Origin: Streptomyces sp. NBC_00576
GTDB lineage: Bacteria; Actinomycetota; Actinomycetes; Streptomycetales; Streptomycetaceae
Assembly: GCF_036345175.1 (NCBI RefSeq)
Contig: NZ_CP107780.1
Span: forward strand, 2,604,001-2,668,000
DNA: 64,000 nt
Direction: 5' to 3'
Shown: positions 35,001 through 42,681 of the stretch, piece after piece
Layout of the letters: the number at the start of each line of letters is the position of its first letter
Position numbering within the stretch: position 1 is the first letter of the stretch
The notes under the pieces: model-generated
What the model was told of the DNA's origin: nothing
Seen by the model: the letters and a program-made list of their open reading frames with translations, nothing else
Databases searched by the model: none
Position numbers and translations under genes: made by a program

Positions 35001-36204
35001 GAACACGGAGGCTGAGCAGGAGCAGCGAGCGGGCAGTGCGGCCACTCGGGCCCCCGCTGCCGCCCCCTCTCCCGCCGTCCGGACCGCCAAGCCCGCCCCC
35101 TCCCCCGCCCGACTCGTCGGCAACCGGCTGCTCAGCCTGTCCGGCGCGACCAAGGAAGTGCGGCGGTTCACCTTCGACATCAGCGGTACGGCACTGACGT
35201 ACGAAGCGGGTGACGCGCTCGGGGTGCGGCCCGTCAACTCCACGTCCCTGGTGGAGGAATGGCTGGCCGCGACCGGGCTGGGCGCGTCAACCGGCGTGGA
35301 GGTGGAGGGAGTCGGAATGTTCTCGCTCTCCGAGGCGCTGCACCGGCAGCTCGACATCACCCGGATCACGCCCGACCTGCTGCGCTTCGTCTCCGAACGG
35401 GCGCGGGACAACCGTGAGTTGAAGAAGTTGATGCGGTCCGACAACAAGGACGGGCTGGCCCGCTGGTCGTGGGGGCGCCAGGCCGTCGACGTGGTCGCCG
35501 AGTACGGGGTGCGGGCGTCCGCGCAGGAGTGGGCGAATGTGCTGCGGCGGCTTCAGCCCCGCCTGTACTCCATATCGTCGAGCCCGCTCGTCGACCCGGA
35601 GCGGGTGTCGCTGACGGTGTCCGTGGTGCGGTACGAGAACCTGCACGGCCGACCGCGCGGCGGAGTCTGCTCGCCCTTCCTGGCCGACGCCGGGCCGGAC
35701 ACGGCGGTGCCCGTCTTCGTACAGCGTTCGCCGCACTTCAGGCCCCCTGCGGATGCCTCGACGCCGATGGTGATGGTCGGGCCGGGGACCGGGGTGGCGC
35801 CGTTCGTGGGGTTCCTGGAGGAGCGGCGGGCGCTCGGGCACTCGGCACCGAACTGGCTGTTCTTCGGCGAGCAGCACCGCGCCACCGACTTCTACTACGC
35901 GGACGAGCTGGCCGACCTGGTGGCCGAGGGCACGCTGACCCGCCTGGACACCGCCTTCTCCCGCGACCAGCGCAACAAGGTCTACGTCCAGGACCGGATG
36001 CGTGAGCACGGACCGGAGCTGTGGCACTGGCTGCAGGAGGGCGCCCACTTCTACGTCTGCGGTGACGCCTCACGCATGGCCAAGGACGTGGACCGGGCGC
36101 TGCGGGACATCGCGGTGGCGCACGGCGGCCTGAGCGAGGACGAGGCGGGTGTGTACGTGAAGCAGCTCACGGCGGCGAAGCGTTATGTGCGAGATGTCTA
36201 CTGA
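32071..36204 (+). CDS. Assimilatory nitrate reductase fused to CysJ-like NADPH-flavin reductase
   Basis: 1377 residues in one chain. Residues 1-~720 are a molybdopterin-bisMGD oxidoreductase with the [4Fe-4S] cysteines C14, C17, C21 and C54 (CSYCGVGC...RLCTKG) and a Mo-ligand Cys in SRLCMASAG (C150). A Pro/Ala-rich linker follows. A flavodoxin domain starts near 828 (VVLWASQTGNAEELAGAAA). An FAD domain starts near 1018 (RLYSISSSP) and an NADPH domain follows (MVGPGTGVAPFVGFLEER; SRDQRNKVYVQ). It would reduce nitrate to nitrite with NADPH without a separate reductase subunit. GTG 32071 follows GAAAGGCAGCAC. No nitrite reductase or nitrate transporter is in view. Confidence 0.9.
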   Translation: MTTTPTTTQVRTVCSYCGVGCGIVLDVGLGPDGRRTVFKASGDKAHPANAGRLCTKGATTADMLSAPGRLTTALVRDGLDDRGEELVPAPVADAIAETARRLRAIVDEHGPDAVAFYVSGQMGLEAQYLANKLAKGFVGTNQIESNSRLCMASAGTGYKLSLGADGPPGSYDDFDHADAFLVIGSNMADCHPILYLRMMERVKAGARLIVVDPRRTATAAKADLFLQIKPGTDLAFLNGLLHLLHADGYTDPEFIAAHTEGWEEMPAFLADYAPDAVSAITGIPEDDIREAARIIGEASASGEWMSCWTMGLNQSTHGTWNTNALVNLHLATGTICRPGSGPFSLTGQPNAMGGREMGYMGPGLPGQRSVLVDEERAFVEDLWELPAGTLRKDGAGHGTIEMFRRMAEGHIKACWIICTNPVASVANRRTVIEGLEAAEFVVTQDVFAETETNAYADVVLPGAMWTEAEGVLVNSERNLTLAQAAVDPPGDAMADWRIIAAVARAMGFEGFSYESAEDVFEELKRAWNPKTGWDIRGVTYERLRETPVQWPAASADGPARNPIRYREMEGEGLRFPTASGRGVFFGRPYLPAAELPDDDFPFVLNTGRVQHQWHTLTKTGKVAKLNKLNSGPFVEVHPEDARELGVVDGDSVEVASRRGRAVLPAVVTDRVRPGCVFAPFHWNDLFGEYLSINAVTSDAVDPLSLQPEFKVCAVSLVKVHRPASPVQQPAAPPASLPQVLPQVPVAVPEFAFTPAPPPVLSSQERQYLSGFLAGLPSGSVGIPVLPASAPFSAEHADWVNGMLAGMYSRAVDAPPQERVGVGVEVDGREVVVLWASQTGNAEELAGAAAERLNAGGHRARLVGMDEADVTALARSADLLFITSTFGDGDAPDNGSGFWDTLSGEQAPRLDGVRYAVLALGDSSYDDFCGHGRRLDARLDELGAVRIAPRTDCEPDFEPSADAWLDQVLDVLDTKDTQNTEAEQEQRAGSAATRAPAAAPSPAVRTAKPAPSPARLVGNRLLSLSGATKEVRRFTFDISGTALTYEAGDALGVRPVNSTSLVEEWLAATGLGASTGVEVEGVGMFSLSEALHRQLDITRITPDLLRFVSERARDNRELKKLMRSDNKDGLARWSWGRQAVDVVAEYGVRASAQEWANVLRRLQPRLYSISSSPLVDPERVSLTVSVVRYENLHGRPRGGVCSPFLADAGPDTAVPVFVQRSPHFRPPADASTPMVMVGPGTGVAPFVGFLEERRALGHSAPNWLFFGEQHRATDFYYADELADLVAEGTLTRLDTAFSRDQRNKVYVQDRMREHGPELWHWLQEGAHFYVCGDASRMAKDVDRALRDIAVAHGGLSEDEAGVYVKQLTAAKRYVRDVY

Positions 36205-36264
36205 ATACCTGCTCGCCCACTGAATACGCATAAATAACTACTGGCCGACATTCTTACCGACATC

Positions 36265-36324
36265 ACACCGGAAGCTTCACCTCCGAACGCGCGCGGCACA
36301 CCGGGCCCGATTACCTTCCGGTGT
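36265..36324. repeat. Inverted repeat abutting the start of the membrane protein gene
   Basis: ACACCGGAAG (36265-36274) and CTTCCGGTGT (36315-36324) are perfect complements separated by 40 bases. The right arm ends one base before the GTG start at 36326 and covers the usual ribosome-binding position, so a transcript containing both arms could hide the start. It could also be a terminator for the nitrate reductase gene. Confidence 0.4.
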
Positions 36325-36325
36325 C

Positions 36326-38110
36326 GTGCACTTGGCAGAAACAGCGCCGGACGCAGCGGCGAAGACGAGCCCTCTCCGGACCCGGCCCCGGACCCCGGCG
36401 GCCGTACCGGGGTCCGACGCCCCCGCGCAGTGGCATCGTGTCCTGACGCTGCTCGCAACCGTCAGTCTGTTCATCGGTACGCGCGCGGTGTGGACGCAGG
36501 CCGCCAGTCACCGGCTCGTCATCGCCGCCGTCATCTCGCTCTGCTATCTGTCGATCCTGGTCAGCGGAGTGCTGGCGCTGACCGTGCGGCGGACCCGAAC
36601 GCTCGCCCGCCTCGACCTGTGCGTCCTGGTCACGGCCATGACGCTGACCCTGTGCACGTTCGCCCTGAACCACGCCGGCGGGGACGAGGGTGTCCTCACC
36701 GCGCAGGCCGCTCGCGAACTGGTCGCCGGGCACCCCGTGTACGGGCAGCCCTGGCCATGGCTCTTCCAGCACAACCCCGACGTCGCCCTGACCCCGACGG
36801 CGAACGGCGGCTACGACCTCACGTACGGCTACCCGCCCCTCGTCCCGCTGCTGACCGCGCCGCTTCTGTGGCTCGGGCAGGGCGCACTCGCCGCGACCGC
36901 GGTGACGACGGGGGCGCTGCTCGTCGGCGCGGTGACGCTGTGGCGGCTGCTGCCGGTGCCGTGGCGGTCGGCGGCGACCATGGTGTGTCTGGGCTTCGGC
37001 TTCCTGCCGAGCTACGCGCGGCTCGGCTACCCGGCGATCGTCGCTCTCGCGCTGCTCATCCCGGTGGTGGTGCACTGGCCGCGGATCGGCGCGGGCGGAC
37101 GGCTGGGGTGGGGCGGACTCGCGCGGGCCGCCTGTCTGGGCGCGGCCTGCGCGGCGCAGCAACTGCCGTGGTTCCTCGTGCCGTTCCTGCTGGCCGGGAT
37201 CTACGCCGTGCGCCGGGGTGAGCTGGGCGCCCGTCCTGCCGCCGGGGTGGTGCTACGGATCGCCGGTGCGGCGGGCATCGCATGGCTGCTGATCAACACC
37301 TACTTCATCGTCAGCGAGCCACGCACCTGGGCGACCGGCGTGGCACTGCCGCTGACGCAGGACGCGACGATCCACGGGCAGGGCCTGGTGGGCGTCGCGC
37401 TCTACTTCACCGACGGCAGCGACCGGCTGGCCTGGTACTCGCACGCGAGCGTGCTGCTGACGGGGGCCCTGCTGGCGCTGCTCGTCCTGTTCGTGCGGCG
37501 GCTGGGTCCCGCGACGGTGGTGCTGCCGTGGTGCGCCTTCTTCCTGGCGACGCGCTCGCAGGACGGCTACTACCTGCTGATGACCCCGCTGTGGCTGGCG
37601 GCCGCGGTGACCACACCGGTCGCGTCCTTCGCCGGTGCGTGGCAGCCCCGGCCGCGCTTCCTGTCGGGCCCGCGCCGGCGCCCGGCACTGGTCGCGGCGG
37701 CGGCGCTGCTCCTCGTACCGGCGCTGACGTGTGCCGTTGTGGCGACGACGGGATCGCCGCCGCTGCGGCTGCGGGTGACGAGGGCGCTCACGATCGGTCC
37801 GGCCGCCGTGTCGGAACTGACCGTCCGGGTCACGAACACGGACGACAGCGCCCTCGTACCCCACTTCACGCTCACCACCGGCCAGGGCATGACCCGTTGG
37901 TGGACGGTGGCCCAGGGGCCGGCGACGCTGCCCGCGCGCGCGAGCGCCGTCTACCGGCTCCAGCCACCCGGGCCGGTGTTCCGGGTGCCCCGGCGCCCGG
38001 GGACGCGCATCCGGCTGCGCGTCTTCACGGCGTCGCCGGACACCGTGTCGAGCATGGACATCCGCCTGCCGGGCGGGCGGTCGCAGGACGCCGTCCGGCC
38101 TGTGTCCTAA
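36326..38110 (+). CDS. Polytopic membrane protein, GT-C glycosyltransferase-like
   Basis: 594 residues with about ten hydrophobic segments and a GT-C-like layout. After the first helices comes a loop with NHAGGDEGVLTAQAARELVAG, resembling the acidic catalytic loop of membrane glycosyltransferases, then NGGYDLTYGYPPLVPLL. The C-terminal 130 residues (from about 465) form a soluble beta-rich domain (SELTVRVTNTDDSALVPHF) probably facing outward. It may transfer a sugar from a polyprenyl-phosphate carrier, but family identity is not certain. The start is unsure: GTG 36326 lacks a clear ribosome-binding site. Its stop overlaps the convergent yceI-like stop. Confidence 0.65.
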   Translation: MHLAETAPDAAAKTSPLRTRPRTPAAVPGSDAPAQWHRVLTLLATVSLFIGTRAVWTQAASHRLVIAAVISLCYLSILVSGVLALTVRRTRTLARLDLCVLVTAMTLTLCTFALNHAGGDEGVLTAQAARELVAGHPVYGQPWPWLFQHNPDVALTPTANGGYDLTYGYPPLVPLLTAPLLWLGQGALAATAVTTGALLVGAVTLWRLLPVPWRSAATMVCLGFGFLPSYARLGYPAIVALALLIPVVVHWPRIGAGGRLGWGGLARAACLGAACAAQQLPWFLVPFLLAGIYAVRRGELGARPAAGVVLRIAGAAGIAWLLINTYFIVSEPRTWATGVALPLTQDATIHGQGLVGVALYFTDGSDRLAWYSHASVLLTGALLALLVLFVRRLGPATVVLPWCAFFLATRSQDGYYLLMTPLWLAAAVTTPVASFAGAWQPRPRFLSGPRRRPALVAAAALLLVPALTCAVVATTGSPPLRLRVTRALTIGPAAVSELTVRVTNTDDSALVPHFTLTTGQGMTRWWTVAQGPATLPARASAVYRLQPPGPVFRVPRRPGTRIRLRVFTASPDTVSSMDIRLPGGRSQDAVRPVS

Positions 38111-38622
38111 GCCTTGGCGCGGGTGAAGCGGAGGCTGGTCGTGACCGTCGTACGGCCGCGGATCATGCCCAGCTGGTTCCAGCCCAGGCCGAACTGGTCC
38201 CGGTCCACGCTGAACTCCGCGTCCAGGGTGAGCGCGTCGGCACCCGCGCCGGTGAGGCGTGCGGTGAGGCTCGTGGGGCGGCTGATGCCGCGCACGGTCA
38301 GCTGACCTGTGACGTGGACGGAGTCGCCGTCACGGAGTTCGGCGCCGCGCACCGCGAAGGTGATCTCGGGGTGGTTCTCGGCGTCGAAGAAGTCGGCTCC
38401 GTGGAGGTGCTTGTCGCGCTTGGCGTGCTTGGTGTCCAGGGAGGCGGCGTCCAGGGTCAGGGTGCCTGTGGCGGTGCCGTCGGGAAGGACCTCGCCACCG
38501 CCGCCGGTGATGGCGAAGGTGCCCTTCACGGTGACCAGGTTCCACATCGTCTTGTGGGCGATGGCGACAGTGGAGGCCGTCCGGTCGAGCTGCCAGAGGC
38601 CGGTTTCGACGGCAACGGTCAT
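38107..38622 (-). CDS. YceI-family lipocalin-like protein
   Basis: 171 residues, beta-barrel family binding polyisoprenoid-like lipids. Features: LWQLDRTASTVAIAHKTMWNLVTVKGTF, GTLTLDAASLDTKHAKRDKHLHGADFFD, HPEITFAVRGAEL, HVTGQLTVRGISRPTSL. No signal peptide is seen, so it is probably cytoplasmic. ATG 38622 has AGGAG 9 bases upstream. It is divergent from a MarR gene across a region with three matching palindromes, so it is the likely target of that regulator. Confidence 0.88.
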   Translation of the reverse strand: MTVAVETGLWQLDRTASTVAIAHKTMWNLVTVKGTFAITGGGGEVLPDGTATGTLTLDAASLDTKHAKRDKHLHGADFFDAENHPEITFAVRGAELRDGDSVHVTGQLTVRGISRPTSLTARLTGAGADALTLDAEFSVDRDQFGLGWNQLGMIRGRTTVTTSLRFTRAKA

Positions 38623-38651
38623 GAGCTTGTCTCCTACAGGAACGAGAGTCA

Positions 38652-38730
38652 TCCAAATTTGGACGACGGGGTGATGATCCCAAGGTAGCTCGTTATCCAA
38701 ATATGAACAACCCCATCGTGCAAAATTGGA
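38652..38730. promoter_or_regulatory. Three MarR-type operators between yceI-like and marR-like genes
   Basis: A perfect 12-bp palindrome TCCAAATTTGGA (38652-38663) is followed by two imperfect versions, TCCAAATATGAA (38696-38707) and TGCAAAATTGGA (38719-38730). The first lies 29 bp upstream of the YceI start codon and the last 20 bp upstream of the MarR start. The arrangement fits autoregulation plus repression of the divergent gene. Confidence 0.65.
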
Positions 38731-38750
38731 CTACCGGTAGAATCGACGGC

Positions 38751-39248
38751 ATGGCCGCCCCTTCCGAACACCCCGCCGACATGCCCGAATGTCCCGCCGC
38801 ACAGGAGGGCGGGCTGCTCCCGGCCGCGCTACGGGGCTGGATGGTCCTGCTCGCCGCGACCGGTGCGATCGAGCAGCGGCTCGGCCCCGTCCTCAAAGAG
38901 ACGCTCGGGGTCTCCCACGACGAGTTCCTGGTGCTGTGCCTGCTCGCGGACCGGCCCGACGGAGGGCTGCGGATGACCCGGATCGCGGAGCTCCTCGGCC
39001 GCCCCAAGACCCGGCTCACCTACCAGATCGCCTGCCTCTCGCACGCCGGGCTGGTCACCCGGCGCTCGGTGTGCGGCGACAAGCGGGGCGTCGAGGTGGC
39101 CCTCACCGGCAAGGGCCGCCGCTTGTTCACGGAGGCCTCGCCGGCCCTGGCCGACACCGTCGTCTCGGGGCTCGAGCAGATCGGCCCCGAGGAGCGCGAG
39201 ACGATGTGCGGGCTGCTGCCGGAGGAGGCCGTCGAGGAGAAGCGGTGA
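38751..39248 (+). CDS. MarR-family transcriptional regulator
   Basis: 165 residues with the MarR winged helix: SHDEFLVLCLLADRPDGGLRMTRIAELLGRPKTRLTYQIACLSHAGLVTRRSVCGDKRGVEVALTGKGRRLF. The recognition helix and the DKRG wing are intact. ATG 38751 is used; 16 more codons are open upstream but they overlap the operator sites. It probably represses itself and the divergent yceI-like gene in response to an unknown lipophilic ligand. Confidence 0.87.
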   Translation: MAAPSEHPADMPECPAAQEGGLLPAALRGWMVLLAATGAIEQRLGPVLKETLGVSHDEFLVLCLLADRPDGGLRMTRIAELLGRPKTRLTYQIACLSHAGLVTRRSVCGDKRGVEVALTGKGRRLFTEASPALADTVVSGLEQIGPEERETMCGLLPEEAVEEKR

Positions 39249-39297
39249 CTCTCCTGTCGCGCCCGCCGTCTCCCCCGCCTCCCCCATCTCCCCGCCG

Positions 39298-39969
39298 TCA
39301 GGCGGCCAGAACCGCCGACCGCGACTCCGCTTCCGTCTCGGACTCGGCCTCCGTGAGCAGGTCGACGAGGGTCGCGCGGGCCCGGGCCACGCGCGAACGC
39401 ACCGTCCCGACGGGACAGTCACTGACCTCGGCCGCCTCCGCGTAGGGCAACCCCATCAGCTGCGTGAGGACGAATGCCTCGCGCCGTTCGTCGGGCAGCG
39501 CCGCCAGCAGGTCGAGGAGCGCGACTCCGTCGTCGAAGCCGGGCAGCCCGCGCGGCTGGGCCAGTTCGACGGTCAGCCGCCAGTCCTCGGCGTCGTACAG
39601 CCGGGGCCGGGCGGCGGCGTGCCGGAAGCTGTCGATCACCGCGCGCCGCGCGATGGCCATCAGCCAGGAGCGCGCCGAGGACCGCCCCTCGAACCGGTGC
39701 AGACTGCCGAGCGCCCGCAGGAACGTGTCCTGGGCGAGGTCGTCGGCGGCCTGCGGATCGGCGGACAGATGGGCGACGTATCGCACCACATCGCGGTGCA
39801 GGGCGCCGACAAAACGCTCGACGGCGGCCGCGTCGCCACCACGGGCCGCGAGCGCCCAGGCGGTTATCGACTCGTCCAGCGGGAGAGCCGAGGAGGTCGG
39901 CGAGGCAGGGGAGGCCGGCGAGGCAGCAGGGGCCGGGAGGGTCGGGGCGGGCGGTACAGGAGTGATCAC
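39298..39969 (-). CDS. ECF-type RNA polymerase sigma factor
   Basis: 223 residues. Sigma region 2 is DVVRYVAHLSADPQAADDLAQDTFLRALGSLHRFEGRSSARSWL; region 4 is LLDLLAALPDERREAFVLTQLMGLPYAEAAEVSDCPVGTVRSRVARARATL. The N-terminus has an Ala/Pro/Ser-rich extension and the C-terminus a short Glu/Ser/Thr repeat. GTG 39969 has AAGGA 7 bases upstream. No anti-sigma factor is adjacent; the upstream co-directional gene encodes a Met/His-rich membrane protein that could act as sensor or target. Confidence 0.87.
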   Translation of the reverse strand: MITPVPPAPTLPAPAASPASPASPTSSALPLDESITAWALAARGGDAAAVERFVGALHRDVVRYVAHLSADPQAADDLAQDTFLRALGSLHRFEGRSSARSWLMAIARRAVIDSFRHAAARPRLYDAEDWRLTVELAQPRGLPGFDDGVALLDLLAALPDERREAFVLTQLMGLPYAEAAEVSDCPVGTVRSRVARARATLVDLLTEAESETEAESRSAVLAA

Positions 39970-40050
39970 CTGGTGTCCTTCTCGGATCATCGATCATCCG
40001 GAATCCGGCAGGGCGGCGGCCCACGAAGCTGCCGCGACGCAAGGCATGAC

Positions 40051-40070
40051 GATGCGTTGCGATGCATTGC
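40051..40070. promoter_or_regulatory. 10-bp phased direct repeat upstream of the sigma factor gene
   Basis: GATGCGTTGC is followed at once by GATGCATTGC, one helical turn apart, about 80 bp upstream of the sigma-factor start. A further GCAAGGCATG and an ACGCAA/TTGCGT pair flank it (40038-40073). It may be an activator or repressor site. Confidence 0.3.
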
Positions 40071-40217
40071 GTGAGCCGTGGGCGCACGCCGCTACCGGTG
40101 GAGGGAGGACGGCCGTACGCGCGTGGACGGGTACGACCGAGGCCCGAGGCGCCTGCGGAGGCCGGCCGACGTGGATCGTGTCGGCGTCACCTGGAGCGGC
40201 CCGGGGAACCAGCTGTC

Positions 40218-40883
40218 TCAGACGACAGCGATCCCCGTCGGCGGGCCCCGAGAAGTGATCGTGTGGACGAGCGGAAGCAGCCTCGGCGCCCGGTCCGAGC
40301 TGCCGTGTCGCGGGCGCGGACGGGGACGTTCCGGCGTCGCCGGCAGCGCGAGCGCCAGCCGCAGCGGAGCGGCCAGCCGGCCGGCCACCGCCCGCAGGAT
40401 GCGGAACGCGGCCCGCTCGCCGTACGCCAGCCACAGACCGCACAGCAGCGCGGCGAGCGTGTGGGCGGCGAGCATGCCGTACGAGGACGACAGGACGTCC
40501 ATGCCGTGGCCGCCGTGGGCCATGTGACCCACGCTCATGTCCATGCCCATGTCCGAGCCGGTGTCCGCGTGGGCCATGTCCATGGAGTCCATCGGCATGC
40601 CGCCGGAACCCAAGCCCGCGCCCGAGCCCGAGCCCTGCGCGAAGGAGAACGCCGAGTGGAGCGCGCCCTGGGCGACGACCACCACGCCCACGACCAGCGG
40701 GAGTCCGCGCTCGCGGCCGGTCAGGCACCAGCCCGCACCGCCCGTGACCAAAGCCCCTGCGGCCAGCGTCCACCAGGCGACGGTCGAGCCGGACATCAGG
40801 ACGTGCCCGAGGGCGGCGAGCAGCACACAGACGGCCGCGAACACCGCGGCCCGTAGCGTGCGTGAACCCCACCCGGCAGTCAT
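40218..40883 (-). CDS. Membrane protein with Met/His-rich metal-binding-like loop
   Basis: 221 residues. Three N-terminal membrane segments (TLRAAVFAAVCVLLAALGHVL; WWTLAAGALVTGGAGW; LVVGVVVVAQGALHSAFSF) are followed by a loop unusually rich in Met, His, Asp and Gly (MPMDSMDMAHADTGSDMGMD, continuing SVGHMAHGGHGMD), then SYGMLAAHTLAALLCGLWLAYG. Met/His loops of this kind occur in copper-handling proteins, so copper sensing or transport is plausible but unproven. The ATG at 40883 has GAGGG 5 bases upstream; ATG 40895 is an alternative. It lies upstream of and co-directional with the ECF sigma gene. Confidence 0.7.
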   Translation of the reverse strand: MTAGWGSRTLRAAVFAAVCVLLAALGHVLMSGSTVAWWTLAAGALVTGGAGWCLTGRERGLPLVVGVVVVAQGALHSAFSFAQGSGSGAGLGSGGMPMDSMDMAHADTGSDMGMDMSVGHMAHGGHGMDVLSSSYGMLAAHTLAALLCGLWLAYGERAAFRILRAVAGRLAAPLRLALALPATPERPRPRPRHGSSDRAPRLLPLVHTITSRGPPTGIAVV

Positions 40884-41125
40884 GACGGCCCTCATCCTCC
40901 CATCCAGGGGGCGAACGTCACTGGTGGGTACGTAAATTACTGATCAACCGTTCGGCGGATACTGTGGCGAACTGCGAGTTTCCAGGCCGGAAGCATGGCG
41001 CAGAACGCCTCCCCGCCGAACTCGTCGCTCCGCATTCAGATCGAACCCACAGTTCCTGTCAGCCCTGGATGTACGCCCCTGTTGTCGGCCCCGCCCCCTC
41101 CTCCGGCGGGGTGACCGGCCAGGTG

Positions 41126-41260
41126 ATGGCACTGTTCCACGGCCGTTCCTCCGCGCGCTTCGCCTTCCTGGCGGGCTTCTCGATCATCCTGATGACGGCC
41201 GCCGGGTCCCTGGAACGCCTTAAGGGGGACGCGACGAAAATCGCCCGCTCCGTGAAGTAG
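41126..41260 (+). CDS. Possible small single-pass membrane protein (uncertain)
   Basis: A 44-residue frame with ARFAFLAGFSIILMTAAGSL as a possible membrane helix and a basic C-terminal end. It lies in the 450-base gap between two divergent genes. There is no strong ribosome-binding site; GTG 41111 is an alternative start. An overlapping minus-strand frame also exists, so this may not be a gene. Confidence 0.25.
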   Translation: MALFHGRSSARFAFLAGFSIILMTAAGSLERLKGDATKIARSVK

Positions 41261-41271
41261 GCCAACCAGTT

Positions 41272-41301
41272 TTGAACGTGTTCAACTTTCTGCGCTACGC
41301 T
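41272..41301 (+). promoter_or_regulatory. Promoter with TetR-like palindrome upstream of the TIGR01777 gene
   Basis: TTGAACGTGTTCAA (41272-41285) is a near-perfect palindrome whose left arm can serve as a -35 (TTGAAC); TACGCT at 41296-41301 lies 18 bp on and can serve as -10. The start codon is at 41334. Confidence 0.4.
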
Positions 41302-41333
41302 CACGGGACACGTTCCAAGCTCGAGGGGGAGCC

Positions 41334-42332
41334 ATGAAGGTAGTCATACCCGGAGGAACCGGCCAGGTGGGCGCTGTCCTGAACTGTGCGCTCACCGCCG
41401 CCGGTCACGACGTCACCGTCCTCACCCGACGACCGACGCGCGACCGTGAGATCGGCTGGGACGGCGAGACCCTGGGCGCCTGGGCCGAGGCGGTCGACGG
41501 CAGCGACGTCGTGATCAACCTGGCCGGCCGCAGCGTCAGCTGCCGCTACACCCCCGCCAACCTGCGGGCCATGATGGACTCGCGCGTGCACTCCGCCCGG
41601 ATCGTCGGCGAGGCGATCGCGGGCGCCGCGCGGCCTCCCCGGCTCTGGCTCCAGATGAGCACCGCCACCGTCTACGCCCACCGCTTCGACGCCCCCAACG
41701 ACGAGGCGACCGGCCTCATCGGCGGCACCGAACCCGGCGTACCGGACTACTGGGCCTACAGCGTCGAGATCGCCAAGGCCTGGGAGGCGGCCCAGGAGCA
41801 GGCCGCGACCCCTGCTACCCGAAAGGTCGCCCTGCGGACCGCCATGGTGATGAGCCCGGATCGCGGCGGTGTCCTGGACATCCTGCTGCGGCTGGCCCGG
41901 CTCGGCCTCGGCGGCCCGGTCGCGGGCGGCGCGCAGTACGTGTCCTGGATCCACGACCACGACTTCGTACGCGCCGTCGAGTTCCTGACCGAACGGGACG
42001 ACCTCGCCGGACCGGTGAACCTCGCCGCTCCCCATCCGGTCCCGCAGCGCGAGTTCATGCACGCGCTGCGCGCCGCGTGGGGTGTGCCGGTGGGGCTGCC
42101 CGCGACGCGGTGGATGGCGGAGCTGGGCGCGTTCGCGCTCCGCTCGGACACCGAACTCCTGCTGAAGAGCCGCCGTGTCGTCCCCGGCCGGCTGCTCGAC
42201 GCGGGCTTCGCCTTCGAACACGCCGAGTGGCCGGAGGCCGCCACCGACCTCGTACGCCGGGTCCGCGACAGAGCGGGGACCGGCGCCGGCGCCCCGGCCC
42301 GGTCGTCGGCCATGGGGCCCGCGAGTCGGTGA
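41334..42332 (+). CDS. TIGR01777-family NAD(P)-dependent epimerase (YfcH/SDR39U1-like)
   Basis: 332 residues, extended SDR fold. The nucleotide loop is VVIPGGTGQVGAVL (residues 3-16), then SDVVINLAGRSVSCRYTP, MSTATVYAHRF, and YWAYSVEIAKAWE containing the catalytic-type Tyr region, and ALRTAMVMSPDRGGVL. The substrate is unknown across the family. ATG 41334 follows GAGGGGGAGCC, a strong ribosome-binding site. Confidence 0.88.
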   Translation: MKVVIPGGTGQVGAVLNCALTAAGHDVTVLTRRPTRDREIGWDGETLGAWAEAVDGSDVVINLAGRSVSCRYTPANLRAMMDSRVHSARIVGEAIAGAARPPRLWLQMSTATVYAHRFDAPNDEATGLIGGTEPGVPDYWAYSVEIAKAWEAAQEQAATPATRKVALRTAMVMSPDRGGVLDILLRLARLGLGGPVAGGAQYVSWIHDHDFVRAVEFLTERDDLAGPVNLAAPHPVPQREFMHALRAAWGVPVGLPATRWMAELGAFALRSDTELLLKSRRVVPGRLLDAGFAFEHAEWPEAATDLVRRVRDRAGTGAGAPARSSAMGPASR

Positions 42333-42681
42333 CCGGCCGAGGCGGGCGAGGGAACGTACTGGTCCCGATCAGCGCACCTGGGCGGGTCGCCGAAACCGGT
42401 CAGGACGACGTGCGCGTCGGACACGGGGCGCTCTCCCAGGCGGGGCGCCGAGCCGGACGGTCGCCACTACCCGAGGTCACCGGCCTCGGCGACCTCGGGC
42501 GGTGACCAGGAAGCGGGCCGCCGCCACCCAGTACCCGCCTCGGACGCGGCCCGTCGACAACAGCCGGCCCGTGCTCCGACGGCAGGCCCGTCGAGAAGAC
42601 GCGCAAGTGACCCCTGGTGCGCGAGCCGTCGAGGGCGAGAGGGAAGCTGGTCTCGATCAACTCTCCCTGGAGGTACGTGAG
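42333..42681. other. Intergenic region without recognisable gene
   Basis: 349 bases between the TIGR01777 gene and the secreted hydrolase. Frames through it are open on both strands because of base composition, but none shows family resemblance. A good ribosome-binding site (TGGAGGT) at its end belongs to the hydrolase. No hairpin or repeat stood out. Confidence 0.5.

Noticed and set aside
41059..41304. 81-codon minus-strand frame overlapping the possible small membrane protein
   Set aside because: No ribosome-binding site, no recognisable features, and it overlaps the promoter of the TIGR01777 gene.
42175..42681. Upstream extension of the Tat-exported hydrolase frame
   Set aside because: It overlaps the TIGR01777 gene and would bury the twin-arginine signal inside the protein.
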